Assembly: GCA_030765065.1 (NCBI GenBank)
Contig: CM060978.1
Coordinates: 58,370,421-58,434,420 of the forward strand
Direction: 5' to 3'
DNA: 64,000 bases
Source: Deroplatys truncata
Taxonomy: Eukaryota; Arthropoda; Insecta; Mantodea; Mantidae
Shown here: positions 20,693 through 31,390 of the stretch, piece after piece
How positions within the stretch are numbered: the stretch's first letter is position 1
Layout of the letters: each line of letters begins with the position of its first letter
Notes under the pieces: model-generated
The model's database searches: none
Told to the model about the DNA's origin: nothing
What the model saw: only the letters and a program-made list of their open reading frames with translations
Position numbers and translations under genes: made by a program

Positions 20693-20998
20693 GGCGGCTC
20701 CGTGGCCGGGTTCAATCCCAGGGACCCACATGTGGGAATTGTTGTGGACAAAGTGGCGTTTGGGCGGGTTTTCTCCGGGTTTTCCGGTTTCCCCCGCCAT
20801 TCATTCCACCAACTGCTCCATCATCACAGTTCCTTTCATCCATTTCACCATCATTTCGTTTCATCTATTTCCTTGCTCCCATACCAGGCATCGAGCTGAT
20901 CACCCATCCTGGATATTCTGTCTCATCCTCTGACCCCACCCGCCTGTAAGTCCTGGGGGTGTAAATCCTACATACGGGGAGGTTAAACAGAGAAAGAA
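20693..20998 (+). mobile_element. tRNA-derived SINE type 3, internal deletion
   Basis: Direct repeats GAATTAAAAGG at 20682-20692 and 20999-21009 bound the element. It matches the complete copy at 35613-35985 (GGCGG start, GGGTTCAATCCCAGGGACCC, GGCGGGTTTTCTCCGGGTTTTCC, GTAAGTCCTGGGGGTGTAAA). About 36 bases containing most of the A box and anticodon region are missing. The deletion joins two GGCC tetramers, so it probably arose by microhomology, and its Pol III promoter is incomplete. Confidence 0.85.
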
Positions 20999-21943
20999 GA
21001 ATTAAAAGGTCAATAAATTAATAGAATTACATTTTTACTCTCCCTGCTTTTTAACTACAGTAAGTGGAGAAAGTATTCCATTCCACCAAACGAGATGTGT
21101 GTCTGTGTCTGCCTGTGAACAGCATAACTCAAAAGCGAAATTTCGAATAAATACGAAATTTGGTATTTAAGTTAAGTGTCTTCCAAAGATGTAACAAAAA
21201 TATTTTTATGAAAATCCCTCCACCCCAAACCACCCTTTACACAAAGTGTTTCGAATTTCTTTCTCAAAAATGGCTCAAACCATTTTTATTAAAGGACTAT
21301 ATCTTTCAGATATTTGCATGACAACTAAAATGTATATCTTAAATTTTCTGGAAATATCTGTGAAGACGTTTTCATTTGGAAATAATTTTATAAATTTCCA
21401 TAACACACACTATATGAGATAGACAAAAATTTATTGCACAGAAAATGTAGATATATTTAAAACACACACTTTATTTTAGAGAACGTTTTCTGTGGCGTCA
21501 GCCATATACGAGATATCCGTTATTATTGGTTTTAATTTGTCAACATGTCATTTTTAAGGTGCTGACAGTTGATGCAGTAATTTGTATCACAAATTACTTA
21601 AATGTAAATAATGATTGTTATATGAATATGCATTTTTATGTGACATTGATTTCAGATGTTTATTGATTGTAAATATTGTTGGAAAGTAAATTTATAAGGC
21701 TTTACTGAAACTGTCAATAATAGCGCAATAATGCAGAGAAGGGGGTGAGCTGTTTATCATTATTGGAAACGAGGAAGTTACGTAATGTTGGCGCGTTTTC
21801 GGTAGAAACTTCTGGAATGTGTTCTCCCTAAAGCATATGTATTCATAATTTTAATTGGATATTAAAATAGACGCTAATGTTGGCGCGTTTTATTAGCCAA
21901 TAGCAGTTCATTTATAATCTTTAGGCGTATCTGGATGCAGGAT

Positions 21944-21977
21944 TATAAATAGAAGCCAAGTTAGAGGTAAAGTCAGT
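21944..21977 (+). promoter_or_regulatory. TATA plus initiator core promoter
   Basis: TATAAATAG starts 31 bases upstream of the A in TCAGT, the arthropod initiator consensus. That is the canonical spacing for RNA polymerase II, and CAGTCAGT repeats follow. It probably drove the retroelement and not a host gene, since no open frame follows. Confidence 0.6.
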
Positions 21978-22519
21978 CAGTCCTTCAGTTCGCCGAAAGC
22001 ATTCATACACTACACGTCGTCTTCAGTCAGTCAGTTCGTCGAAAGTATTAGTTCGTCATACATCGGATATAGATTCACAAGTTACGCGCAGCAGAATTAT
22101 GAAAGATCTAAATATGGTAAAGTTAATTATATAAAAGGTTGAAGTACGTTGATTAAAAGTGATCAGTAAGAAGTTATTATAACAGTTTCAGTTTGGCGAG
22201 TATCTAGATCAATATGTAAAAGTGATAGTGAACGTGTTCGACAATAAAAATTATAAAACAAATTTCTTCATCAGTGTTCTTTTTGGATAAAAGATTCCTT
22301 TCCGTTTACACAACCCTGATCAAGACACATGTTCGACCCAAGATAAGATAATAGCTAGCCGGAGGACATTTGAAATGAAATCAAACACTGATACTAGGTA
22401 CCACAAATTGCTAACACAAGATGGAGCTACAAACAGAACAAATGAATGACGTCACAAGATGGCAACGCGTGAAGTAAACACACATACACAGACATCACAA
22501 GCATCAACATTATAAGTAA

Positions 22520-22625
22520 TACCGCATCAAAGTGGCTCCCATACGTGGGGCAGTTAAAATTATGTAACCAAACAAAACAAAAGCAACACAACATAAGATC
22601 TTCAAGTTCTAATAATTTACGTAAA
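22520..22625 (+). repeat. PBS-like unit resembling the family B 3' end
   Basis: AAAGTGGCTCCCATACGTGGGGCAG at 22531-22555 is the clearest PBS-like motif in the window, followed by an A-rich, C-poor stretch similar to the tails of the family-B LTRs (46640-46690). Here it lies on the plus strand, next to minus-strand copy 3, at the end of the LTR-like insert. Confidence 0.5.
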
Positions 22626-22805
22626 AACATATTACGTAATCAGTCTTACACTTACACAGTACTCAATTGTTTCCCGCGATGTCATGGAAAGAGTGTGGAA
22701 TTTCAAGACTAGCATATAGCCATATCTGACTATCGATTCTGTTTTAGTGTCCCCCTTGTACCTACACGAAATGTTTAATGAAACTATTTTTGCAAAGCTT
22801 TTAAA

Positions 22806-23720
22806 ACTCGAAGAAGTTATTTTGTTGTAGGAGTTGTATTGTAGTTCAACTGTTGGGGAGCCGAACTTGAAGAAGTTGAACCGCACGTATGGTACCCGGT
22901 AGCCTTCGTCCCAAAAATTTAAAAATATTAATTTTGTAATTTGACTGTTTCTTTAAATATCATATATTTATGTTTGCCTCGGCTGCGTCAGTATTTATAT
23001 TTTTTTAGGGACATGAATGTCTTAGCAGGGAGTGGTGCGACTGAAGAATGTAGTCTTACACAGATTTTAATTTTTTATTCACTCCTTTTTATTAATTCTT
23101 GACACGATTTAAATAACTTCACTGATATAGAGAGCTGTAAGATTCTTTTATTAAATACTTGCACTTTTTAAACACGTAAGCTATTTTATCACAAAAAATA
23201 CTTATTAAATTTCTCGAGGCAACATCTCTCGCACAGTTATGAGCGCTGTCTACAAGAAACTGACTTGATTTCTACCGCCTAAATTTGTAAATTTCTGTAT
23301 TTCAAGTCTCTGATTGGCTAATCCTAGTCCAATAATTTTCTTTTATTTAACTTAAGCTTTTTTCTGGTTGTTGATTGCCTATTTTATAAACTGTCACAAG
23401 AATTACATTATTGTTGCTCCAGAAATGACTAGTAGCATTATTGAACTTTAAAATTCATTATTGCCTCAAGGTTACCTCATTGTTACCCCATTATTAGCGA
23501 TTTTAACCTATTATTCCCACAGCTCCCACATTATTAAATTACGTAATGCATTCACATAACATTATTGAACATGTATACAATAATATAAACATATATAATG
23601 ACTGTAATATACACTTTTTATATATTGTTACATACACATATTGCTTTAAGGCGGGCTGTTATTGAATTATATATTATATAGTTAGACTGAAATTATTTAA
23701 GTATTAAAAATACTGCCTCA
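22806..23720 (-). mobile_element. Family B solo LTR, copy 3
   Basis: The reverse complement begins TGAGGCAGTATTTTTAATAC (23720 downwards), passes the CCAAT-containing and GCCTTAAAGCAATATG blocks, and carries TTGGGACGAAGGCTACCGG near 22900. The distal end is shorter than in copy 1, with fewer PBS-like units, and its exact left limit (22800-22812) is uncertain. No clear target duplication (AACC on the right, AAAC or AACT on the left). Confidence 0.7.
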
Positions 23721-24059
23721 AACCTTTGACATTCAGAGAAATACATTATATACTATTGCTATGGCAGCACTCAGTGGTTCAATATTAATATTTAGAAATC
23801 ACGCGTTTAGCACATAATTTTGTAAATCCCTGTATTAGCATACTTATACAATTTCATTCTATGTTTTCTATGTTTAAACATTCAATTTTGTTCATATATT
23901 TATGATCTTTCGTATTTCAATTGTTGACTATTTCTTTTTAATTTTATGTATTGTAAATTTTAATTTCGGTTATTGCTTTATATAATTATGTTGAATACGA
24001 ATTCCTTTTCTTTGGAAGCTGTGTGGAAAGATTTCAATATAAAATTTATTAAAAACTTT
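23721..24059. other. No recognisable feature
   Basis: Very AT-rich sequence without motifs or coding potential. Confidence 0.5.
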
Positions 24060-24876
24060 TCTGTGTTACATTCACATTACTTTCTCTACCCCTCTGTTTA
24101 TTTGTGGGTATTATTCTTACGAAAGTTGATTATTTATCTACTTCATTTTAATCGAGATAAACCTTTGCAGAAATAGCTACATTACGCATTTCATTGCAAT
24201 AAAAAGAGAACAGCGGTAGTCAAATGTTTAAGAACTGGACGCTATATGCTGGCTGTAAAATTCCATACTGTTTCCATGACAGCGCGAGAAACAGCTGAAT
24301 GACAAGTATCGAACAATACGAACCATTAATAACGGATATCTCGGAAATATTTGAAATAAATTACGTGTTTTAAAGAGAACTGCACATTTGAGAGTAACTT
24401 AATGTTTACTAGTTATACAGTGTTATATAAAATTCCTTCTGAATGAAGTGGACTTCTCAGGCTATTCCCAGAAAATTCGAGATATGCATTTTATTTGTCT
24501 TACAAATATCTTTAACATGCGGTACCTATTTTAATCAAAATCATTAGAGCCGTTTTTTAGAAAATAAAAATTTCGAGAAATGTCCCATGTAAAGGGTAAT
24601 CTAGGTGGGGGATTTTCTTGAAAATCTTTGTGTCGCATCATTGGAAGATATTAAACTCAAATACCAAGTTTGGTATTTATCTGACTTTTCGTTTTTGAGT
24701 TAGGCTGTTCACAATCAGACAGATAGACACACAGATACACACACACGGAAATGTTCCCAAAACAGCTTTATTTGGATTCAAGGCACCTCAAAGCATTATT
24801 TGTGGTGAAATCTCAGTATCAAATATTTGGGTAGAATGCAATACTTCCCCTGTTTACTATATGCAGTAGAGAGAGT
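24060..24876 (+). repeat. Family A2 element, near full length
   Basis: Reference copy for subfamily A2. It starts TCTGTGTTACATTCACATTA and ends GTAGAGAGAGT. It differs from A1 in the 5' half (GAGAACAGCGGTAGTCAAATG, AAGAACTGGACGCTATATGC, CATGACAGCGCGAGAAACAG) but shares the 3' half from the ATTCCCAGAAAATTCGAGAT block onwards. Confidence 0.8.
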
Positions 24877-24992
24877 AATAATTGGAAGGGACATGTTTGA
24901 TAATAATAAAGGAAGAGCTATAATTCCAACTGGTCAAACACGTGAATATATTTTGTAAAATACAATGTAATATAAGAATAAGAAATGAAAAA

Positions 24993-25882
24993 TCTGATGT
25001 GTTACATTCACATGACCTCTACTCTTGTACAAACTATTTTTACAAACGCTTATACTCCATCTACTTCATGTTAATCGAGATAAACATTTGCAGACTATCT
25101 TTTTGCTAATTTTCCTGTAGATGTAAGGGGAATATATATTTACAAGGGCAATACAGAAATGCAGTAGCCTTTAAGTATACACATATCTCTTAATAGCTGG
25201 TTGCTAGGAGCAGCACCATTCTCTTTGCCACATATTAATACTCTTTGCATATTCAAGACAAAAAAATGATAATGAATTCCCATTTGAGAAAATAAGTATC
25301 GAAAAATTTAAGGGAAAAGCAAGCGATATCTCGAAAATGGTTCACTCAACAACAAAAATGTATATGATATAAATTGTGTATTTTAACGCGATCTACATTT
25401 TTTGTGCAGTAAAATTTTGTCTATCTCTTATGGTTTATCAGTTGTGCAAACGTCGTTCACAATGAAGAATACTTTTGGAGACATTCCCAGAATATTCAAG
25501 GTATATATTTTATATGTCATGAAAATATCTTAAACATATGATATTTTAATCAAAATCGTTAGAGCCATTTTTGAGAAAATTAAAATTTCCGAAAAATCTT
25601 CCATGTAAAGGGTAATCTGGGGTGGGGGGGAGTTTCTTGAAAACCTTCGTGTCGCATCTCTGGAAGATACTGAACCTAAATACCAAGTTTGGTGTTTATC
25701 CGACTGTTCGTTTCTGAGTTATGCTGTTCACAGAGAGACAGACACACACACGGACATGTTTCCAAAAATGCTTTTTTTGGATTCAGGGGGTCTCAAAACA
25801 TGTATTTCCGGTGAAATCTCGGTATCGAATTTTTGGGTGGAATACAATACTTCCCCTACTTACTATACGTAGTAGAGAAAGT
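24993..25882 (+). repeat. Family A1 element, full length
   Basis: TCTGATGTGTTACATTCACA to GTAGTAGAGAAAGT, flanked by AAAAA on both sides. The 5' half has the variant (ATTTACAAGGGCAATAC…TCTTAATAGCTGG) also seen in the nested copy at 16682, so these two form a sub-branch. Confidence 0.85.
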
Positions 25883-26376
25883 AAAAAGGCATTCTGTTCT
25901 GCATAATGGATAGTTCCAATAAATGTCACCTATGACATTTAAGTAACTAAGAGCTGTCAGCTTCTTCACAATCATGATGACGAACACTAAGGCGTTGTAC
26001 TGACTGTGGTGGGCTGCTGGCACAAGCTACTTCTGCTCAATATGATTATCGATACCAGGAATCCATAAGTAGCACCGATCGGGCAGATGTGTTTGGGTGC
26101 CAACAAATGGAATCAGAAGTTCTGTCACTTCCTGAAACTGTCCATATTTGTTTCTCAGTTTCTATGGCGCTTGACAAACGTTACACTTACAAAATGCAAC
26201 TCAGAGATGCTGATAATCTTTCCCAGGTTCATGCAGCGTTGGAGTGACCTTTTCCATAGAAGGAAAGAAAGTGTTGTTAGTAACCCTGGTTAATATTTAA
26301 CGCTCCTTTTTACTGTGCACAGAGTTGTCTCAGTCTTCTGTAGTTTAACTTTATGGAAACATTTTACAATCAGTTT
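25883..26376. other. No recognisable feature
   Basis: Unique-looking sequence, slightly less AT-rich. The open frame 26087-26293 (68 codons) has no recognisable motif. Confidence 0.5.
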
Positions 26377-27285
26377 TGAGGCAGTATTTTTAACACTGAA
26401 ATGATTTCAGTCTAATTATAATATATAAATTCAATAACAGCCCGCCTTAAAGTAATATGCATCTTTAACAATACATAAAAATGTATATTACAGTCATTGA
26501 ATATGTTTACATTATTGTATCCATGTGTAATTATGTTATGTGAATATATTACGTAATTTAATAATGTAGGAGCTGTGAGAATAATAGGTTAAAAGTTGCT
26601 AACAATGAGCTAACAATGAAGTAACCTTGAGGCAATAATGAGTTTGAGAGTTTAATAATGTTACTTGTGATTCTTGGAAGCAATAATGTAATAAAAGTGA
26701 CAGTTTATAAAATAGCCTATCAACAACCAGGAAAAGCTTTAGTTAAAAGAAGGTATTCTATTGGATTAGGAATAGCCAACCAGAGACTTGAAATACAGAA
26801 ATTTACAAGTTTAGGCGGTTGAAATCAGTTCAGTTACCTGCAAACAGTGTTCCTAACCGGACGCGAGACACGTCCTCGAGAAATATAATACGTAATCGTG
26901 CGAGACGAAAATAATTTACGTATTAAAAAGTGCAAATATTTAATAAAAACATCTCGTAGCTCTCTCTATAACAGTGAAGTGTTATTTAAATCGTGTCAAG
27001 CATTAATAAAAGGAGTGAAGTAAAATTATAATCTGTGTAAGCTTACATTCTTCAGTCACACCACTCCCTGCGAAGACATTCATGTCTCTAAAAAAATATA
27101 AATACTGACGCAGCCGAGGCAAACATACATATTTAATACTTAAAGAAACATTCAAATTACAAAGTTAATATTTTTAAAAATTGGGGCCAAGGCTACCAGG
27201 TACCATATGTACGGTTGCTACTACTTCAAGTTCAGCTCCCCAACAGTCAAAATACAATACTCCTCCTAAAATAAATATCTCAATC
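26377..27285 (+). mobile_element. Family B solo LTR, copy 4
   Basis: TGAGGCAGTATTTTTAACAC to about AATACTCCTCC. Contains the paired motifs GAGCTGTGAGA (26570) and TCTCGTAGCTC (26953), the CCAAT-like region, AATAAAAGGAGTGAAG, CAGCCGAGGCAAACA, and GGTACCATATGTACGG followed by AGCTCCCCAACAG. It lacks the final CTTCA and a matching target duplication (left flank GTTT), so its 3' end is probably truncated. Confidence 0.75.
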
Positions 27286-27404
27286 TGAGGCATCAGGCTT
27301 CAACCAGATGCCTCAATAGCAATGCATATAGGTATGTAAGGTTATTTTGAAGGTTTACCAGGATATCAAATTTAATGAACAGCATCTTTTCATGGAGCTT
27401 TGTG

Positions 27405-27520
27405 GTAAGTGTATTGGCAGAGATCCAAAAATCCATGGTTTGAGTCTCAGCTGTAGCACTGAAATTTAACGGCTTGATTCAACTTTCCAACTTATGCTTA
27501 CATAGAGTTAGTGTAAAACA
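27405..27520 (+). repeat. Degenerate tRNA-like SINE type 4
   Basis: CTTTGTGGTAAGTGTATTGG, then CCATGGTTTGAGTCTCAG (B-box-like), then GCACTGAAATTT.AACGGCTTGATTCAACTTTCCAACTT. The same order with better conservation occurs at 62055-62190, so both are copies of one SINE. Confidence 0.5.
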
Positions 27521-28890
27521 AAATTGTCAAACAGCAATATTATCACAAGACCTCAAAGCAAAAGTAAATTTTCCTAACATATTACCTGTGCCCGTTGCTA
27601 CTGCAAACAGGACCATTGGTCTTCATGAATGAAAAATGTTTTAATACATTATATCCAAATTATTTTTTTCTACCTTCAGTGGCCTACTCTCTGTTTTGAA
27701 AGAAAGTTAAATTTTCCTTCTGGATTCTCCTGGTGTATTGCATTTTCCTCTTACAGTTTTATTTTTTTAGTAACGTTTTCTTGTCTCTCCAACTCAATAA
27801 GAATACTTGAAATCCTTGCTATGGAATGCCAACAGCTTTTAACCTGGTAATTAATATCTTTATCTCATTATATAAGCCTTTTTTAAGAGGGCATGGTACT
27901 CTGAAATTAATAAAATTACTTTTTCATACTTAGAATTGAATCTTGCCAGATTAAGCAAAAATATTAGTTTAGGTACTTAAGTAACTTTTAAAAATCCTTA
28001 GCATAAGGCAGGTATAACCTTTGAAGTAATTTATTTCATATTATACTTTTACTCACTCTGGTTCTTTCTCAGAAACTATACAAGGTAATACCTATTTGAA
28101 ATTGTATGCACTTATATAATGCATGCTAATTCAATATTTTTCTGAATATCTGACAGCAGAATTATCAGATTATTATAATTATAGTATAGGATAAGTCCAG
28201 ACTGCAGTATACAAATAACCCCAAATTTATAACATAAACAGTATTCAATTACATCTGCCAATGAGTCTGTAAGGTCTGCTGAATGTTAGCATAACTCTTA
28301 TTCTTTTATTGTGAATGTTAAACTGGACAAGTAGGTGGTGGGATTTACAAAAAGTCAGTACTATAGTCATGTCAATATGCATCAGGTAAATTGAATGATG
28401 AAATGAACCCCTAAACAACTCTAATGCTAATAAAGGTAGAATTACAAGCATTGTTATAACTGGAGCCAGGATGTCCAGACATATATAACGATCAAAATAA
28501 GCAGGCAAAGTAGCAATAAAAATGTAAACAAGGCACAATACATTTAACTGCTTTTCCAATATAAAATGGGCCTGACCAATATGGATATGTATAGATGTCC
28601 AGCAAGAAACAGCAGTATGGACAAAAACCTGTTGTTTAACATGCATTTTCCAAAAAAAAAAAATGGAGTTGATAGCATGTCATCTGTAGATCAGTACACG
28701 TCAAATGTAAGTTTTCAAATAACAACCATGAGATAATCATGCCATGGGAATTTACATTTTCCAACTCAAAAAATGTTAAATGCCAAGCAGCCTATAAATC
28801 TTATGCTGTGTTTTACCTGACCATTTCTGAATCTATTTTTAGATCCTAATTTGCCTTCTGAGGTCAGATCTTTACCACTTTATACTTATA
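27521..28890. other. No identified feature; one unassigned ORF on the minus strand
   Basis: AT-rich DNA. The longest frame is minus-strand 28245-28646 (133 codons), with a hydrophobic middle (LVYIFIATLPAYF, then VITMLVILPLLALELF) that could form two membrane segments. I recognise no family and see no Kozak or splice context. AT-rich non-coding DNA often yields such frames, so I do not call it a gene. Confidence 0.4.
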
Positions 28891-29124
28891 CAGGGTATAT
28901 CATAATTAATAGCAAAAACTGAAATGGTTGAAAGTATATGATAATAGAAGCAAAACATTTCCAGTAAACATGGGTCTGCAAACAAGCCATGTGCGAGATT
29001 TATTATTGCAAATGTGTGGTTATGAGCTGCCACTGATATGAATTGCTTGAGAATGTTTCCCTTGAGCAACATCACAGTATGTGGTATAAGCATGATGGAG
29101 CACTGGCACATTTTGCCGTTACTA

Positions 29125-30017
29125 TGAGGGCTGAACAATAAAGACTGAGACTGATTTTTTTTCAGAGTATTTATTACTCCATTTCAATGTTGACATGGTC
29201 TTTCTCAAAGTAGTCCCCTCCTACTTGAATGCACTTTTTATAGCATCTCTGCCAGTCCTCAAACACATGGTGCAGGCCATTCTTTGTCAGGTCTTTGAGA
29301 ATCGCCTCACTTTTCCTCAGCACGCTTCAGTGCTCTCAAATCGAATGCCCCGGAGCTTTGCCTTTAGTGATGGGAATAAAACAGAAATCACAAGGGGCAA
29401 GATTGGGGTTATAAGGCGGATGCAGTACGCAGGTGATGTTGAATTCCTGGACTTGATTTGCGACATGAGGCCATGCGTTGTTGTGATGAAGTCGCCACCC
29501 ATTCTGATGAAGTTCTGATGTTTCCTTGCAATGCGCTCCCTCAGTGTAGCCAATACTGGCGTGTAGTACGCTGCTGTAGCAGTAGTGTGAGGAAGAACAA
29601 CAATCACAGCAGCTGTGTTGATGTTGACTTCAGTCATAGCAGAAGCCGAAGCACCAGGCCCACCTTGCTTAGCACAGAGGACTCGCCCTTCTTTGAAGTC
29701 CTTGAACCACCGAAACACTGTTGCATGAGATAGTGCATCTTCACCGTATGCTTGCTTCAGCTTTTCCAAAGTTTCAGAGGACGTATGATTTAAACGAAAA
29801 CAAAATTTTTTTGCTCCTCTCGTGTCGAGTGGTATACGAAATTCAAGTAGGGTCAACAATATACAGCATTACTACCAACCTACTGATACAAGAGTGCTGT
29901 CATCTATGGACATTATACATGAAACCCCGCTCTTTTCAAATATTCATGGTAGAGACAGGAAACTCTCAAGAAAGCTACAGGAAAAAATCAGTCTCAGTCT
30001 TTATTGATCAGCCCTCA
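29125..30017 (-). mobile_element. Mariner element nested in the 28891 transposon
   Basis: Both ends carry a 30-bp inverted repeat with one mismatch, beginning TGAGGGCTGA.CAATAAAGA (29125-29154; complement 29988-30017), flanked by TA (29123-29124, 30018-30019). At 893 bp it is shorter than a complete mariner (about 1.25 kb), so it is an internal deletion derivative. Confidence 0.85.
29160..29860 (-). pseudogene. Mariner transposase with central deletion
   Basis: The minus strand from about 29800 reads CFRLNHTSSETLEKLKQAYG and then HATVFRWFKDFKEGR, the N-terminal helix-turn-helix of mariner transposases. About 29480-29400 encodes, in another frame, a HPPYNPDLAPCDF-type third catalytic block, and the C-terminus lies at 29300-29165 (CYKKCIQVGGDYFEK-like). 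The central region with the first catalytic residue is missing, and the frame shifts. Confidence 0.8.
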
Positions 30018-30630
30018 TATAAGAAGACATCCAATGTGGAGATGTGGTCCAAGATGGATAGGTCAAGGAGGGCCTGTACCTTGGCCTCTATGATCACCTA
30101 ATCACAATCCTTTGGATTTTTATGTATGGGGTCACTTCAAAAGTGTAGTGTACAGCACTCCTGTGATACCATTGAAATACTGGAGCAGAGAATTCTACGT
30201 GCTTGTCAAGAATTTCCAGATGATCCAGGATTGTTTGTAAGAATTTGAAGCTCACTGCAGAGACGAGTGCAGCATTGCATCCAGATGCAAGGATGACACT
30301 TTGACCACCTCCTTTAACAGGGAGGAGCGTACAGTATTGATAACATGTAACATACCAAAGTAGAATAAATGATTCCTTGTTAAATTAAGCTATGAATGAA
30401 TTTGAGGCAACTTAGAGTACCAATTACTAAACAAAAAGTTTATTTTTCAAATTCATTTGTACTAATTAGGATGATGTTGCTTAATGAGGTCAGTGGCAGC
30501 TTGTAATCACACATTTACATTTATTTCCCACATGGCTTGTTTGCGGACCTATGTTTACTGGAACATTTTTGCTTCTGTTATTGTATATTTTCAACTGTTT
30601 CAGTTTGTGTTATTAATATGATACACCCTG

Positions 30631-31085
30631 TATACATACGTTTTGGTATCTATGAGAGCTACTAAATTTGCAATAAGAAACCTTGCAAAAAATCAATTGG
30701 TCCACTATCACTTGTAAACTGGGTATGAGGCTGTACACCACAGGTTGAACTCCAGAAAAAATGTTTTGTACTGCGACAGTTTTCTGAATTCGATAACCCT
30801 ATTGCTGTACTAATACCTTCCTCTTCACTGCTGCCTACATCCTCAATACCAGAAAACTCTTCATGAATATCCAAATCACTGCCACACAACATAAGTTCCT
30901 TAATGCACTCTCAAGTTATTTCAGAAGTTCCAGTACTTTATACACAAGCTAATATAGAAGCTATACCTAACACTTGTGGAAGCCAAGATTCAAACTGGGA
31001 ATAATTTAGCTGAAAAGAGGTTATACCTGTGAAAGCCAGGATTCTAACTAGGAATAATTTTTACCCAAGAGAATCTTATCTCATT
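30631..31085. other. No recognisable feature
   Basis: Possible old Tigger C-terminal remnant on the minus strand (30892-30662, acidic and Ser/Glu-rich: IEDVGSSEEEG), but this is only suggestive. Confidence 0.35.
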
Positions 31086-31390
31086 AGTACAGTAAAACCT
31101 CATTAATCTGGACTAATTCAAGCCAGGAGCTGTTCGTATTAGCAAAAGTCCAGAGTAACAGAAATAAAAGAAAAATTCAGTTTTGTGAATTCACCTGCAA
31201 CTTGAATTTCTACTCCTCTCACTACTACTCCACTTGCATGAAATTGTTCATACCACTTATACAATTCATCATCCAATTTTTGTTCTGCTGGTGGCCGCAT
31301 TCGCTTAATTCGATATGTTTCTTTATCCACATTACACTTCAAAGCAAATTATACAACTTCACTTTTTTTCTTTTGTAAGTAAGTAAGCAA
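31086..31390 (-). pseudogene. Tigger/pogo-like transposon fragment
   Basis: ACAGTAAAACCTCATTAATCTGGAC at 31089-31113 resembles Tigger terminal repeats (compare CAGTAAAACCTG at 56549). The minus strand 31342-31139 encodes RMRPPAEQKLDDELYKWYEQ followed by FHASGVVVRGVEIQ, which resembles the CENP-B/Tc5-type second DNA-binding helix-turn-helix (normally ...W......G.PISG..L). The rest of the transposase is not visible; a LINE 3' end abuts it at 31390. Confidence 0.5.

Larger units (their letters stand above)
21536..22636 (+). mobile_element. LTR-like insertion with Pol II promoter
   Basis: About 1.1 kb that interrupts an A2 repeat. It holds a core promoter (TATAAATAG 21944-21952 and TCAGT at 21973-21977), tandem CAGTCAGT motifs, a polyadenylation signal AATAAA at 22243-22248, and a duplicated 17-mer TAATGTTGGCGCGTTTT (21783 and 21875). 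This U3-R-U5 layout suggests an LTR ending near CCCTGATCA (about 22313-22321) with leader sequence after it. Exact ends and a target duplication were not resolved. No coding sequence. Confidence 0.45.
21040..22797 (-). repeat. Family A2 element split by an LTR-like insert
   Basis: 21040-21535 is the 3' part (GTGAACAGCATAACTCAAAAGCG, GGTATTTAAGTTAAGTGTC) and 22637-22797 the 5' part (TTTCCCGCGATGTCATGGAAAG, ATTTTTGCAAAG) of one minus-strand A2 copy. The break lies at the A2 segment ATAACGGATATCTCG, which is continuous in the copy at 24060-24876. Confidence 0.65.
29079..30200 (+). pseudogene. DDE transposase fragments of the outer element
   Basis: 29079-29124 reads MWYKHDGALAHFAVT, the second catalytic block (HDGAPAHF in relatives). 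After the nested element, about 30056-30175 reads IGQGGPVPWPL*SPNHNPLD and FYVWGHFKSVVYSTPV, the third block, with a stop replacing the conserved arginine. Belongs to the mariner-like family with GGPVPWPxRSPDLNPLDF signatures. No N-terminal domain remains. Confidence 0.75.
28891..30630 (+). mobile_element. DDE transposon with about 110-bp TIRs, carrying a nested mariner
   Basis: CAGGGTATATCATAATTAAT at the left and its inverted counterpart ending ATATGATACACCCTG at 30630, with TA outside each. Inverted similarity extends about 110 bases (GGGTCTGCAAACAAGCCATG near 28971 against its complement near 30531). Removing the nested mariner (29125-30017) leaves about 0.85 kb, too short for a full transposase, so it was already internally deleted. 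Confidence 0.8.

Noticed and set aside
28245..28646. 133-codon minus-strand ORF with hydrophobic segments
   Set aside because: No family recognised, no splice or promoter context, and AT-rich DNA readily gives hydrophobic frames. Kept only as a remark.
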